Origin: Saccharomycopsis phalli
Lineage: Eukaryota; Ascomycota; Saccharomycetes; Ascoideales; Saccharomycopsidaceae
Reading direction: 5' to 3'
NCBI GenBank assembly: GCA_020342235.1
Contig: CP073216.1
Location: 744,001-808,000, forward strand
Length of the DNA: 64,000 nt
The position numbers and the translations under genes were made by a program. How positions within the stretch are numbered: position 1 is the first letter of the stretch; each line of letters opens with the position of its first letter. Below are positions 19,019 to 27,819 of this stretch, piece after piece. Below the pieces are notes generated by a model. The model had not been told where the DNA came from and searched no databases. It was given only the letters and a program-made list of their open reading frames with translations.

Positions 19019-22000
19019 ATGTCGAGCAACAACAACCCCAAGCGACGTACCGGGCACCAAGCGACGCCGGATTTCCTGCCGCACGACTGTCAGGTCATCC
19101 AGTACATGACTGCGATCTCGCGGTTGGACAACTTTCTCTCGGCGTTGCCGCGGTTGGTGCGCAAGGTAACGATACTCAACCCGAAGTACACGAGCGACGG
19201 GCTGTATGTGCCGATGGCGAACTACATCATCATGATGACCGGGTACGCGCTCAATTTGAATGTGCAGACTGGGGACTTGGTGAATGTGCTTGCTGGCGGC
19301 AATGTGCTCCATGAGAATGACATGAGCAACATCCGGCTCTCGGATCAGGGTGCGCAGTTGTTGACCCACAAGCGCACCGACTGCTTTGACATTGCGCGCG
19401 CCAGCTACAACTACAAGGCGCTCTACCGGTTCAAGAGCGCCATCACGCTTGTGCAGCAGCTCCAGCGGCTTGCCCTCATCTCCAAGGCGTTTTACCAGAC
19501 TCAGGTGGACGACATTATCCGGAAGCAGGTGCTCCGTCTGGGGAAGCCGCCGTTGGCGTACGCCGAGTTGTTGGAGGACGTGGTGGACAGCGACATTTTC
19601 AACTTGTCCAACTTCTTTTTGAACCTCGAATCGCTCGAGACGTTCCAGCGCGACTTTGACGAGAACCTGCAGCGCATTGAGTTCCAGTTTGCCGGGCTCC
19701 CGTACTTTTTGCGGTCGGTGCACATGTACTTGCGCAGCATCAAGGGCCTAATTGCGCCGTACCACCGGTTTCTCCAGGATAAGTCCACCGAGAACTTGAT
19801 CACGTTGCCGCATGCACAGCACTCGTTCCAGCGCATCTGCGCGATCTTGTTGCGCATCATCGACCTCTATGTGTCGCTCAAGCGCTTCAGCAGCTCCTTG
19901 CACCCGTTGGACTTTAAGAGCTTTCTCCACCCTACAGGACGCACCACCATCGTCAACGCATGCTGCGTCGAGTCGTTTGCCGTCAACATGAAAAAGTTCC
20001 ACTACTGCTTCAGCGACGAGATCGACAGCGTGGTGTTCCTGCCGCTCAAGACGCTCAACCGCGCCGACAGCAACTTGGTGGTGAACGTCGAGAACATGTC
20101 GCGGCTCGCGACCCGGGCGGTCAAGAACTTCAAATTGCTCGTCAACATCTACAACGTGTTGAAGTTGTTCTACAATGAGTACTTGCTTCTCATCAACGAG
20201 GAGGTTGAGTTGGCGGTGCAGGCTGCACCCCCGCTCCAGAACACCCCCGACTGCACGCCGCTGAGCCGCTCGTCGGAGTTCAGTCCGCTTTTGGACAGCG
20301 TCTCGGGCCACTCCAAGACAAACTCCACCGGCTCGCTTGTGAGCGAGACGTCCACGCGCGGAGGCAAGCGCAGCATGGCGTATGCCGCGGGGCGCACCAT
20401 CTCGTACCCACGTGACGTGCAGAGCAACTACCAGCTGAACAGCAGCGTGTTGGCGGAGGAGAAGCATGCGGCCGCGCTTCTCAACCGCATGTCGCCCAAA
20501 AAGCCCGAGTGCCGCACCCCGACCAAGCAGGCCGGATTGGGCATTTTCCCGGACTTGGCCAAGCCCAAGGACGGCATACTCAGCCGCATGTCGCCCACAG
20601 ACTTGCTCAAGCGCACAAAGAGCTTGACGCGCACCCGGATCTTTAAGCGGGGCTCGATTGACGGGTCGCCGAGGGTTCGGGGCGAGACCGATGGACTTGC
20701 AGCTGATGGATTTGCATGTGATGGACTTGACTTGAGGCCAGTTGATTTGAGGCAGGATGAAATTGGTTTGGGGCATGGTGAAATCAAAATGAGGCTGTTT
20801 GATTTAAAAAACACATTTGACTTGACCAAGGTCTCGCCTCAACGAGGCATGGGCGGTCTCAAGGCGCCCTTTGACTCTCCAAGCCCGTTTATCCTGTCTG
20901 TGAATCCAACAATTGGCAATTTGCAATCCAATTTGCAGTCCAACTCTCTGGATAATTCACCTCTGGCCCACTCCAATGTGCCCCAGCTCAGTCTGCAGGC
21001 TTCCGATTCCCTTCCTCAAAGTGCACCACCCAGCCGAAACGACTCGTTTGGCTTACAACCCACCTTTGAGACCGAGGGAAACACATTCAGCGCCTTGGAC
21101 GAGAATCTAAAGGAGATTGTCGACATGATCTCCCGCTCAGATAACCGCGAGTTGGACAACTTCAGCCTGCTGCTCTTCCAAAACAGCCCGGCTCTCAATC
21201 TGTCGTACAAGCCCCAGGCTCAGCCAAACGACAACGATGTGGCCCAGTCGCAGTATTTCTTGCGCATTCAGGAGACGTTCAAAAACATCAAGACCAACAA
21301 GTTGGCCGGGGAATCTAGCAGGGCTGGAGAACCTGATTATGTTGATGCCATGGAGTTTGATTTGGCAAACGGCAAGGAGAAGCTTGCGGTGGACGAAAAG
21401 AGCGAGCGAGACGTGCGTAAGAGCAAGGTCATGAGCAAGATTCTCGATGCGCACGAGTACTCGGCGATTCTCAGTTATCTTTGTATAGAGGAGGGTTCTG
21501 AGAAGGAGTATGAAAGACGTCCGTTGGAGTCTGTGGAGGAGGGTTCCGAGAAGGAGTACGGAAGATATCCTTTGGAGCGTGTGGAGGAGGGTTCTGAGAA
21601 GGAGTACGGAAGACATCAGCTGGAGCGTGTGGAGGAGGGTTCTGAGAAGGAGTACGGAAGACATCAGTTGGAGCGTGTGGATGAGGGCAGTTATGAAGAG
21701 GAGCCAATGCCACCAGCTCGGAGTGCAATGAGGGGTGTACAGGGACCAAAGATGCCAAATGGAGCAACAAGGGTACCAAAAAGTACACCACAAGGCACAA
21801 CATGGCGTACCCCAAAAGATGAAACATGGGGTGCACCTCAGGGTACACCAAAAGATGCAACATGGGGTACAACACAGGGCACACCTCAGGGTACTATTCT
21901 TAAGGACATGATACAGAAGCAGGACAATATGTATAGTCATAAGGAGCAGAATAAACCCCAGAACACCTTCCGCAACACCCAACCGCAATTCAGCCTTTCT

Positions 22001-22864
22001 CACAACATCCTCGACAACTCCAGCCTCGACAAGGATCTCGATCAAGACTCGGATCTCGACCCAGTGGAGTCGCGTGAGTACTTGAGCAGCCACTCGCTTG
22101 GTTCCGATAAAAGCCAGTCAAGCAAAAGTCAGTCCAGCAAAAGCCAGTCAAGCAAAAGCCAGTCCAGCAAAAGCCAGTCCAACAGAACCGAATTCACCAC
22201 TAGCAAAACCGAATTCAGCACCAGCAAAACCGAATTCAGCACCACCAAATCACATCTCAGCAACTCCACCGAAACTGCTTACCCTGGAACCAGCAGCACC
22301 CTTGACGAATTCGACACGGCTCCTCACCAGTACCAGTGGAACCACTGGAAATTTGACTCCAGCAACAAGGAAAACGAACGGCAGGGCAACGGCAACTCAC
22401 GAAGACAGTACGGCCATATTTTGTCCGATTCGTCCGGGTTCTATGAAAGCAGCATCAACAGCAACGCCGAGTCCCGCGGGAAACCATTGTTTGACAACAA
22501 GATCCTTCCCGATCTTCCAGCAAAGAAGACAGTGCGTTTCCATGAGGACCTGGACCCAAGCAAAAAGTCCATGACCAACATCCTCCGGTTGGACTATCGG
22601 GCGCGCCGCAGAAACGTCTTGACCACTGGGAAGGACGATGATATCCACCAGCCGGCAGTGGTGTTTCACAAGATGCGCGTGGAGCGAATCGATGTGGACG
22701 ACCGGCCGATTACCAATGGACGTCGAGGCGATGATGGAGAGTTGTGGCTGGATCTGCAGCTGGACGACGTGATTATTTCGCATGGCGGTGAGGATGATAA
22801 GCTTTTCAAGTCGACGAGTACAAAGCGGCTTGCGTCCAAGTGGAAGAAGCTTACTTCGAGGTAG
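19019..22864 (+). CDS. Large uncharacterised protein with a PP1-docking motif and tandem repeats
   Basis: The protein is 1281 aa from the first ATG at 19019. I do not recognise the family. Residues 1-410 are ordered, helical and leucine-rich (HDCQVIQYMTAISRLDNFLS onward) and look like the conserved part. The rest is low complexity. It includes four copies of a 16-aa repeat (EEGSEKEYGRHQLERV type, 21487-21690), QGTP-rich and SSKSQ-rich tracts, and FSTSKTE repeats. Near residue 1169 is KTVRF, a textbook RVxF motif for binding the PP1 catalytic subunit (Glc7). By length and motif a Gip3/Her1-type Glc7 partner is possible, but this is only inference. The last codons seem to have seeded the downstream 3' array. 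Confidence 0.8.
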   Translation: MSSNNNPKRRTGHQATPDFLPHDCQVIQYMTAISRLDNFLSALPRLVRKVTILNPKYTSDGLYVPMANYIIMMTGYALNLNVQTGDLVNVLAGGNVLHENDMSNIRLSDQGAQLLTHKRTDCFDIARASYNYKALYRFKSAITLVQQLQRLALISKAFYQTQVDDIIRKQVLRLGKPPLAYAELLEDVVDSDIFNLSNFFLNLESLETFQRDFDENLQRIEFQFAGLPYFLRSVHMYLRSIKGLIAPYHRFLQDKSTENLITLPHAQHSFQRICAILLRIIDLYVSLKRFSSSLHPLDFKSFLHPTGRTTIVNACCVESFAVNMKKFHYCFSDEIDSVVFLPLKTLNRADSNLVVNVENMSRLATRAVKNFKLLVNIYNVLKLFYNEYLLLINEEVELAVQAAPPLQNTPDCTPLSRSSEFSPLLDSVSGHSKTNSTGSLVSETSTRGGKRSMAYAAGRTISYPRDVQSNYQLNSSVLAEEKHAAALLNRMSPKKPECRTPTKQAGLGIFPDLAKPKDGILSRMSPTDLLKRTKSLTRTRIFKRGSIDGSPRVRGETDGLAADGFACDGLDLRPVDLRQDEIGLGHGEIKMRLFDLKNTFDLTKVSPQRGMGGLKAPFDSPSPFILSVNPTIGNLQSNLQSNSLDNSPLAHSNVPQLSLQASDSLPQSAPPSRNDSFGLQPTFETEGNTFSALDENLKEIVDMISRSDNRELDNFSLLLFQNSPALNLSYKPQAQPNDNDVAQSQYFLRIQETFKNIKTNKLAGESSRAGEPDYVDAMEFDLANGKEKLAVDEKSERDVRKSKVMSKILDAHEYSAILSYLCIEEGSEKEYERRPLESVEEGSEKEYGRYPLERVEEGSEKEYGRHQLERVEEGSEKEYGRHQLERVDEGSYEEEPMPPARSAMRGVQGPKMPNGATRVPKSTPQGTTWRTPKDETWGAPQGTPKDATWGTTQGTPQGTILKDMIQKQDNMYSHKEQNKPQNTFRNTQPQFSLSHNILDNSSLDKDLDQDSDLDPVESREYLSSHSLGSDKSQSSKSQSSKSQSSKSQSSKSQSNRTEFTTSKTEFSTSKTEFSTTKSHLSNSTETAYPGTSSTLDEFDTAPHQYQWNHWKFDSSNKENERQGNGNSRRQYGHILSDSSGFYESSINSNAESRGKPLFDNKILPDLPAKKTVRFHEDLDPSKKSMTNILRLDYRARRRNVLTTGKDDDIHQPAVVFHKMRVERIDVDDRPITNGRRGDDGELWLDLQLDDVIISHGGEDDKLFKSTSTKRLASKWKKLTSR
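21487..21690 (+). repeat. 48-nt in-frame minisatellite
   Basis: Four copies encoding a 16-aa unit (EEGSEKEYGRHQLERV type) inside the large PP1-motif protein gene. The copies differ mostly at the RxPLESV/RHQLERV end. Because 48 is a multiple of three, copy number can vary without breaking the frame. Confidence 0.9.
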
Positions 22865-24108
22865 ATGGAAGGTTACTTGAGGTAGGTGGAAATGGAAAGA
22901 TTACTTTGAGGTAGTTGGAAATGGAAAGCTTACTTTGGGGTAGTTGGAAAGCTTACTTTGAGGTAGTTGGAAAGCTTACTTTGAGGTAGTTGGAAAGCTT
23001 ACTTTGAGGTAGTTGGAGATGGAAAAGTGAATGGTGATGGTGAGGTGAATGGTGATGGTGAATTGATAATTGGTGAATTAATAATTAGAAAGAAAATTGG
23101 TCAATAGATAATTGGAAGAAAATTGGTAAATTTATAATTGGAAGAAAATTGGTAAAAGAAAATTCTCACCAAGAATTTACACAACCACTCGCTTAATAAC
23201 AATTCACATTATTCGCTTAATAACTCGCGCATCGGAAGAATTTGCGCTAAAACGGACTTAACACAACTCGCTTAGCGGAAAAACTCACCCAGTAGTGGAT
23301 TTTGTGGATATTCCCACAAGACTCAATGTACAGTGGTGCATCTTTTATCTAGTCTAGATAGATTTATATGTATATTAATATCTGGAATAGTACATGTATA
23401 CTTTGCATCGAAATATACAGGCCATATATAGCCCAATCAGTTGGACATTACCAGATGCAACATCCATCACAAGCACATCCATCACGAGCACATCCATCAC
23501 AAGTACAATTGCAGTTGTTCAAATCACAACAGACCAAATTTTACTGCCAGGCCAGATTTCCGTCTCTTTATAGAGGAAAAAAAAAGCGTAAACCCATTGG
23601 CATTTGTTGGAGAACTAAAGCCTGTGCCTCACAGCAACACAGTGTATGCTTCCAAGAGTCCCATATAATGAGACTCGGCCTAAGAATCATATCTACAACA
23701 CATTTGGCAATCTCTTCGGATGACTTTCCCAAAGGGTTTCCTCCGGAAATCCATTCAATGGCGCCGTACCTAGTTTTCAAATGGGGAAATGTCCGTCACG
23801 ATTCCTGGAGCATGGTACAACTATAGTATAAATAATATTATTATTTAAGCTAAAAGCCTGGATCGCAGCCAGCACCCAAAATATTTTCTGATCCATCCAC
23901 TACAAACTGGAGTCTCCGTCCAAAATACATTGCAAATAATTCCGCGCCAGATTTACCCCTCTTGCTATCTAATCTTTTGCAGCTTGCGATTTTCCCACAA
24001 CGCGCGCTTACATAAGCTGCGGCCCCAATATGCGAGTGGAGCCTTGTGGTATGTGAGGTCCGCGGTCCAGTTATATATACCCAATGATGTGCTTTGGACG
24101 GACTAGAA
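22838..24108. repeat. 3' minisatellite seeded at the stop codon, then intergenic DNA
   Basis: From the stop codon at 22864 to about 23012 there are five to six copies of a 23-nt unit of the type TTGGAAAGCTTACTTTGAGG plus TAG. The last eight codons of the upstream gene are themselves a copy. 23030-23170 is a run of decayed AATTGGT-rich repeats. 23460-23510 holds three copies of a 15-nt CATCCATCACAAGCA unit. A TATA box (TTATATATAC, about 24071) serves the next gene. No other gene is convincing. Confidence 0.8.
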
Positions 24109-25125
24109 ATGATATTAGTCCGTGTGATTACGGGTGTAGCTTTGATACTATTTGCAAGCACGCTTCCCTTGCCGGCAGGAGAAGTGGCCAAATTGGCCGA
24201 GATTATCAACGAGAGACTTTTGCCGCTCCATGTGGCGCCAATTAGTCCCGCAAAGGGGACAAAAGTGTCGATGGAGGTGCAAACAGGGCCGGAATTAGTA
24301 CACCAGCCACAGGTTTCTGTGCCAAAGAAGGTTGATCTGGCGGTTCAAGCTGCAACACCAATGAAGGTTTCACAAGAAATCCAAGCTGATTCACCAGTGG
24401 TGGGATCAGTATCGGGGCAAGGAGTTCAAGCCAATCCAGTTCCAGTATCGGGGCAAGGAGTTCAATCCAATCCAGCTCCAGTGGCAGGTCAAGGAGTTCA
24501 AGCTGATTCTGCACCAAAGAAGGTTTCACAAGAAATTCAAGCTGATCCAGTTCCAGCTATTCCAGTTGCTCCAGTTCCAGCTGCTCCTGCTGCTCCAGTT
24601 CCAGCTGCTCCAGCTGCTCCTGCAAATCCAATTGTTCAGGCTCCAGCTGCTCCAGCTGCATCAGCTGTCAAGGCTCCAATTGCTCAGGCCCCAATATTGG
24701 TGGATCAGGCAGTACAAGCAAACCCAATAAAGGACACAGCAGCACGGCCGGTGTCTGTGGTCGAGCCTTCGGGAACTGTAAACGACAAGAAACCTGTTTC
24801 GTCGCCAGGTCCAACAGCAGAACCGGGCCAGGTGGCGACTATTCCAAATACCAAGACTGAGTCTGTGGAGGTGAGTACGCGGTCGATTGCGCCGTCAGAC
24901 CGGCGGATCAATTACATTTATACGGGGGCGGGATTGATTTTGGTGGCTGACTTTGTGCAGAGTGGCATCAACTCGTGGATTCTGGCAGGGCTGACGCTTA
25001 GTTCGACGTTTATAAAGACGGTGCAGACGTCGCTGTTTATAGTAGACCCGTGTGTTATTGCGACGTTGTCTGGGGTGCAATCGGATAAGCTTGCAAGTGC
25101 GTCTTCTGCCTGTGCTGCAATGTGA
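24109..25125 (+). CDS. Orphan secreted-type protein A (Ala/Pro/Gln-rich, C-terminal two-Cys module)
   Basis: The protein is 338 aa from the ATG at 24109, chosen because the upstream in-frame codon is TTG and the TATA box lies only about 38 bp before it. The N-terminus (ILVRVITGVALILFASTLPL) looks like a signal peptide. The middle is repetitive, with GQGVQ(A/S)NP and APAAP blocks. The C-terminal 75 residues are hydrophobic and end in VDPCVIATLSG...SSACAAM, shared with the next gene downstream (DPCQIATMSG...SACSAV). The two aligned Cys residues could pair. No family is recognised; a cell-wall or secreted protein is inference. Several codons in the hydrophobic part are CTG, so true hydrophobicity is lower if CTG is serine. 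Confidence 0.7.
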   Translation: MILVRVITGVALILFASTLPLPAGEVAKLAEIINERLLPLHVAPISPAKGTKVSMEVQTGPELVHQPQVSVPKKVDLAVQAATPMKVSQEIQADSPVVGSVSGQGVQANPVPVSGQGVQSNPAPVAGQGVQADSAPKKVSQEIQADPVPAIPVAPVPAAPAAPVPAAPAAPANPIVQAPAAPAASAVKAPIAQAPILVDQAVQANPIKDTAARPVSVVEPSGTVNDKKPVSSPGPTAEPGQVATIPNTKTESVEVSTRSIAPSDRRINYIYTGAGLILVADFVQSGINSWILAGLTLSSTFIKTVQTSLFIVDPCVIATLSGVQSDKLASASSACAAM

Positions 25126-26186
25126 ATAGAATTAGTATTAATGAGATGATAATAGGATGTAGGATGGGTGATGTAAATGTGATGACAATAGGATTTAAAA
25201 TGAATGAGATGATAATATGATGTAGGATGGGTGAGGTAATAGTAACGGATTTAAGATGAGTGTGATGATAATAGAGGGTGTAGGACGGATGAGATGAACG
25301 AGATGAATATAAAATGACGAACGAGATGGGGAATGTAGATTGGCAATAGAATGAATATGGCTTATCAAAGGCAATAGAATAATATTCAATGATTATGGCT
25401 TATCAAAGGCAATAAAATAATATACAATGATTATGGCTTATCAAAGGCAATGATTCAATGCGCAATGATTATCATTACTACGGAAATACAACATGGCTTG
25501 AATGTGATTCAAGGAACACGGAAAAATGTAGCAGATACTTGCCTAGCATGGCATATACCAGTTTGATAATTACTAAATGATCAACTAAATGATCAACTAA
25601 ATGATCAAGAAATGATTTACTCTGTTCGGCAACGGTACGCTGACTCTGATGAGAATTGTGTACATTTCCCATTGCTAAATTGTGGCCGGGAATTTCTGCT
25701 TATACGTGTAGTTCATGATATTCTCATGTTTCTCATACTTCTCACAATGTTCGTTGCCAATAGTCTTCCGAAATTACCAAACATGGCCATGTTTGATGAC
25801 GCCCTATCTACAATGATCTCGTTTGATACCCCACACGCTACCTACTCGCTTCTCACTCGCACCTACTTGCTTCTCACGATCCAAATCACTTTGCCATTGC
25901 TCTCCCCGGATGCACACTTTTCGCATTACACTATTCCACACCACACATTTCCGCACCACACATTTACATACGAACCAACACTCCCATCTACACACAGTCA
26001 CCATCCACAATATACCCGGATCTGTCCCAATTAGTCTAGTGCCGATCCATGTCCTTGCAGAGAAGGTCAGTGCGCACAAATAGGGTCTCTGGAGGTCTTG
26101 CGAGGCTCTATTCCGTATCATTAGACTGCATACATCAGAGCCATATCATTGCCGCATGTCCGTAAACAAGTGGATCCCGTATAAAT
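25126..26186. repeat. Intergenic DNA between the two orphan paralogues
   Basis: Starting right after the stop codon, 25129-25270 carries repeats of about 37 nt built on GATGATAATAGGATGTAGGA. 25365-25450 repeats CAATGATTATGGCTTATCAA. 25575-25612 repeats CAACTAAATGAT. Both strands are pyrimidine/purine biased at 25800-26030. A TATA box (GTATAAATAT) lies at about 26179. No gene is supported. Confidence 0.75.
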
Positions 26187-26219
26187 ATGTTCTCCTTCCC
26201 AGGAGCTGATATGTTCCCC

Positions 26220-27197
26220 ATGCAATCTCAATGGGTGCTGCTTCTACTACTACTATGTGCCATTGTGGCCTCGCTTGACAAGCTCAAGCTTCCACTAGAC
26301 GTGGCAAAAGAAGAACTTGCTGGTACCTCAATTCTCACACTGCTCACAAAGTCATTTGGTGGAGGTACAGGCGGGAAAACACCGCTCCTGAGTCCTGTAC
26401 AGGAGACGTTTCAGCACGGCACTAGTGGAAAATCCCCACTAGCGAGTAGTCAGGCAGTGCAGCCCGGCACCATTCCGGTGAATGAAATTCCGTTGGTTGC
26501 TGATAAGCCGGTGGGTGGTGTTGTACAAGGAAGTGTTGCACCTGTAAGTGTTGGTGCTGGTGTTGATGCTGCATCTCCACCTTCTCCGGTTGCACCAGCC
26601 GCACCAGCCGCACCAGCACCTCATCCACCTCCTTCTCCTGCTGCTCCTGCTGTACCTGCTCCTGCTCCTGCTGCCCCTCCTGCCAACCCCCCAATAAAAC
26701 AAACTGCCGATAAATCAACCGACACAGGCTCCGACTTGCCCAAGAGAATCACCGCCGAAAAAGGCGTGGGCACGTCGGACGATCGCAGTCTGGGGTCGAG
26801 CGTCGCTGCCGGAGCCGGCGGAATAGCCATTGGTGCGACGGCACGAGACGACGGGCCGTCGGCGGCGGAGGAGGTGCGGCGGAAGTCGATGCAGATTGGT
26901 AACTACGTAGTGATTCTCTCGGGAATCCGGTACCTCTACACAATCGTAGAGAGCCACGTTGCGGCGATCAAGCAAGGCACCGTGATTTCGTCGGTGAGCT
27001 ACATGACCACACGCACCGCAACCGCGCTCATAACCGACCCGTGCCAGATTGCGACCATGAGTGGGATTCCGGGCAAGTATATTCGGTCGGCGGTGTCGGC
27101 GTGTTCTGCGGTGCCCCTGGCAGGAGCGCAGGGCAACGTCACGGTGGTGGGCACCCCTGTCCCCGTGACCTTGGTGCTTTCGCTGGCCAGCCCATGA
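26220..27197 (+). CDS. Orphan secreted-type protein B, tandem paralogue of A
   Basis: A frame of 336 codons is open from an ATG at 26187, but that ATG overlaps the TATA box (TATAAATATG). The ATG at 26220 (MQSQWVLLL) is the better start and restores the roughly 40-bp TATA-ATG spacing seen for paralogue A; 26211 is also possible. A signal-peptide-like N-terminus leads into a variable region, a Pro/Ala tract (about residues 120-165) and a C-terminal hydrophobic module with DPCQIATMSG and SACSAV that matches A. The C-terminus is some 20 residues longer than in A. The function is unknown; tandem duplication is clear from the C-terminal module and from the shared layout. Confidence 0.7.
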   Translation: MQSQWVLLLLLLCAIVASLDKLKLPLDVAKEELAGTSILTLLTKSFGGGTGGKTPLLSPVQETFQHGTSGKSPLASSQAVQPGTIPVNEIPLVADKPVGGVVQGSVAPVSVGAGVDAASPPSPVAPAAPAAPAPHPPPSPAAPAVPAPAPAAPPANPPIKQTADKSTDTGSDLPKRITAEKGVGTSDDRSLGSSVAAGAGGIAIGATARDDGPSAAEEVRRKSMQIGNYVVILSGIRYLYTIVESHVAAIKQGTVISSVSYMTTRTATALITDPCQIATMSGIPGKYIRSAVSACSAVPLAGAQGNVTVVGTPVPVTLVLSLASP

Positions 27198-27819
27198 CTT
27201 TGTGGTTTTGCGGCTCGTGACTTTATGCTTCGTTGGCCCGTGACTTTGCGGTTTCGCGGCTCGTGACTTTATGCTTCGCTGGCCCGTGAGATTATACTTC
27301 GTTGGCCCATGACTTTGAGGTTTAGCTGGCCCGTGACTTTATGCTTCGCTGGCCCGTGACTTTATGCTTCGCTGGCCCGTGAGATTATACTTCGCGGCCT
27401 GCGACTTTATACTTTGCTGCCCGTTAGATTATACTTTGCTGCCCGTGACATAGTTCACTGCCCGTGACATAGTTCGTTGCCCGTGACTTGTTCTGCTCGT
27501 GATTTTGTCCTTGGTAACCGGTAAAGTGCGCCATTGGCACACCCCTGAATTCCGTTCTCAGCGAGAAAGGCATCAAGGGGTATTTACTACATAATGATAA
27601 TAGACGCTTCCTCTGGGATATGCGCGCAGCTGTTTGCTGTGGCCTTGTAACTGCCGCTAACCGGCAGAGGGTGGAAACTTTGTCAATGTCTCAGATACAA
27701 CATACGAGTGAAATTTCTTCGCAAGCTAATTTCGTGGATTCCTCCAGTATTCCTATATACACCTCAAGCAAGGGCCCCAGTCTCCTGCCTCACAAATACT
27801 CCGGCTGGTGCCTGTTAGA
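27172..27819. repeat. GC-rich 23-nt array beginning in the last codons of protein B, then intergenic DNA
   Basis: 27172 to about 27500 holds 12 or more degenerate copies of TGCTTCGCTGGCCCGTGACT plus TTA. The first copy overlaps the final codons and the TGA of the orphan gene. 27500-27819 is the promoter side of the DYRK kinase gene and shows no gene. Confidence 0.85.

Noticed and set aside
18845-19723. 292-codon minus-strand frame opposite the start of the PP1-motif gene
   Set aside because: Shadow of the well-supported plus-strand frame; composition (Val/Arg/His-rich) typical of antisense frames.
23368-23826. 152-codon plus-strand frame before orphan gene A
   Set aside because: Composition follows a simple repeat and AT-rich DNA; no domain, no good start context.
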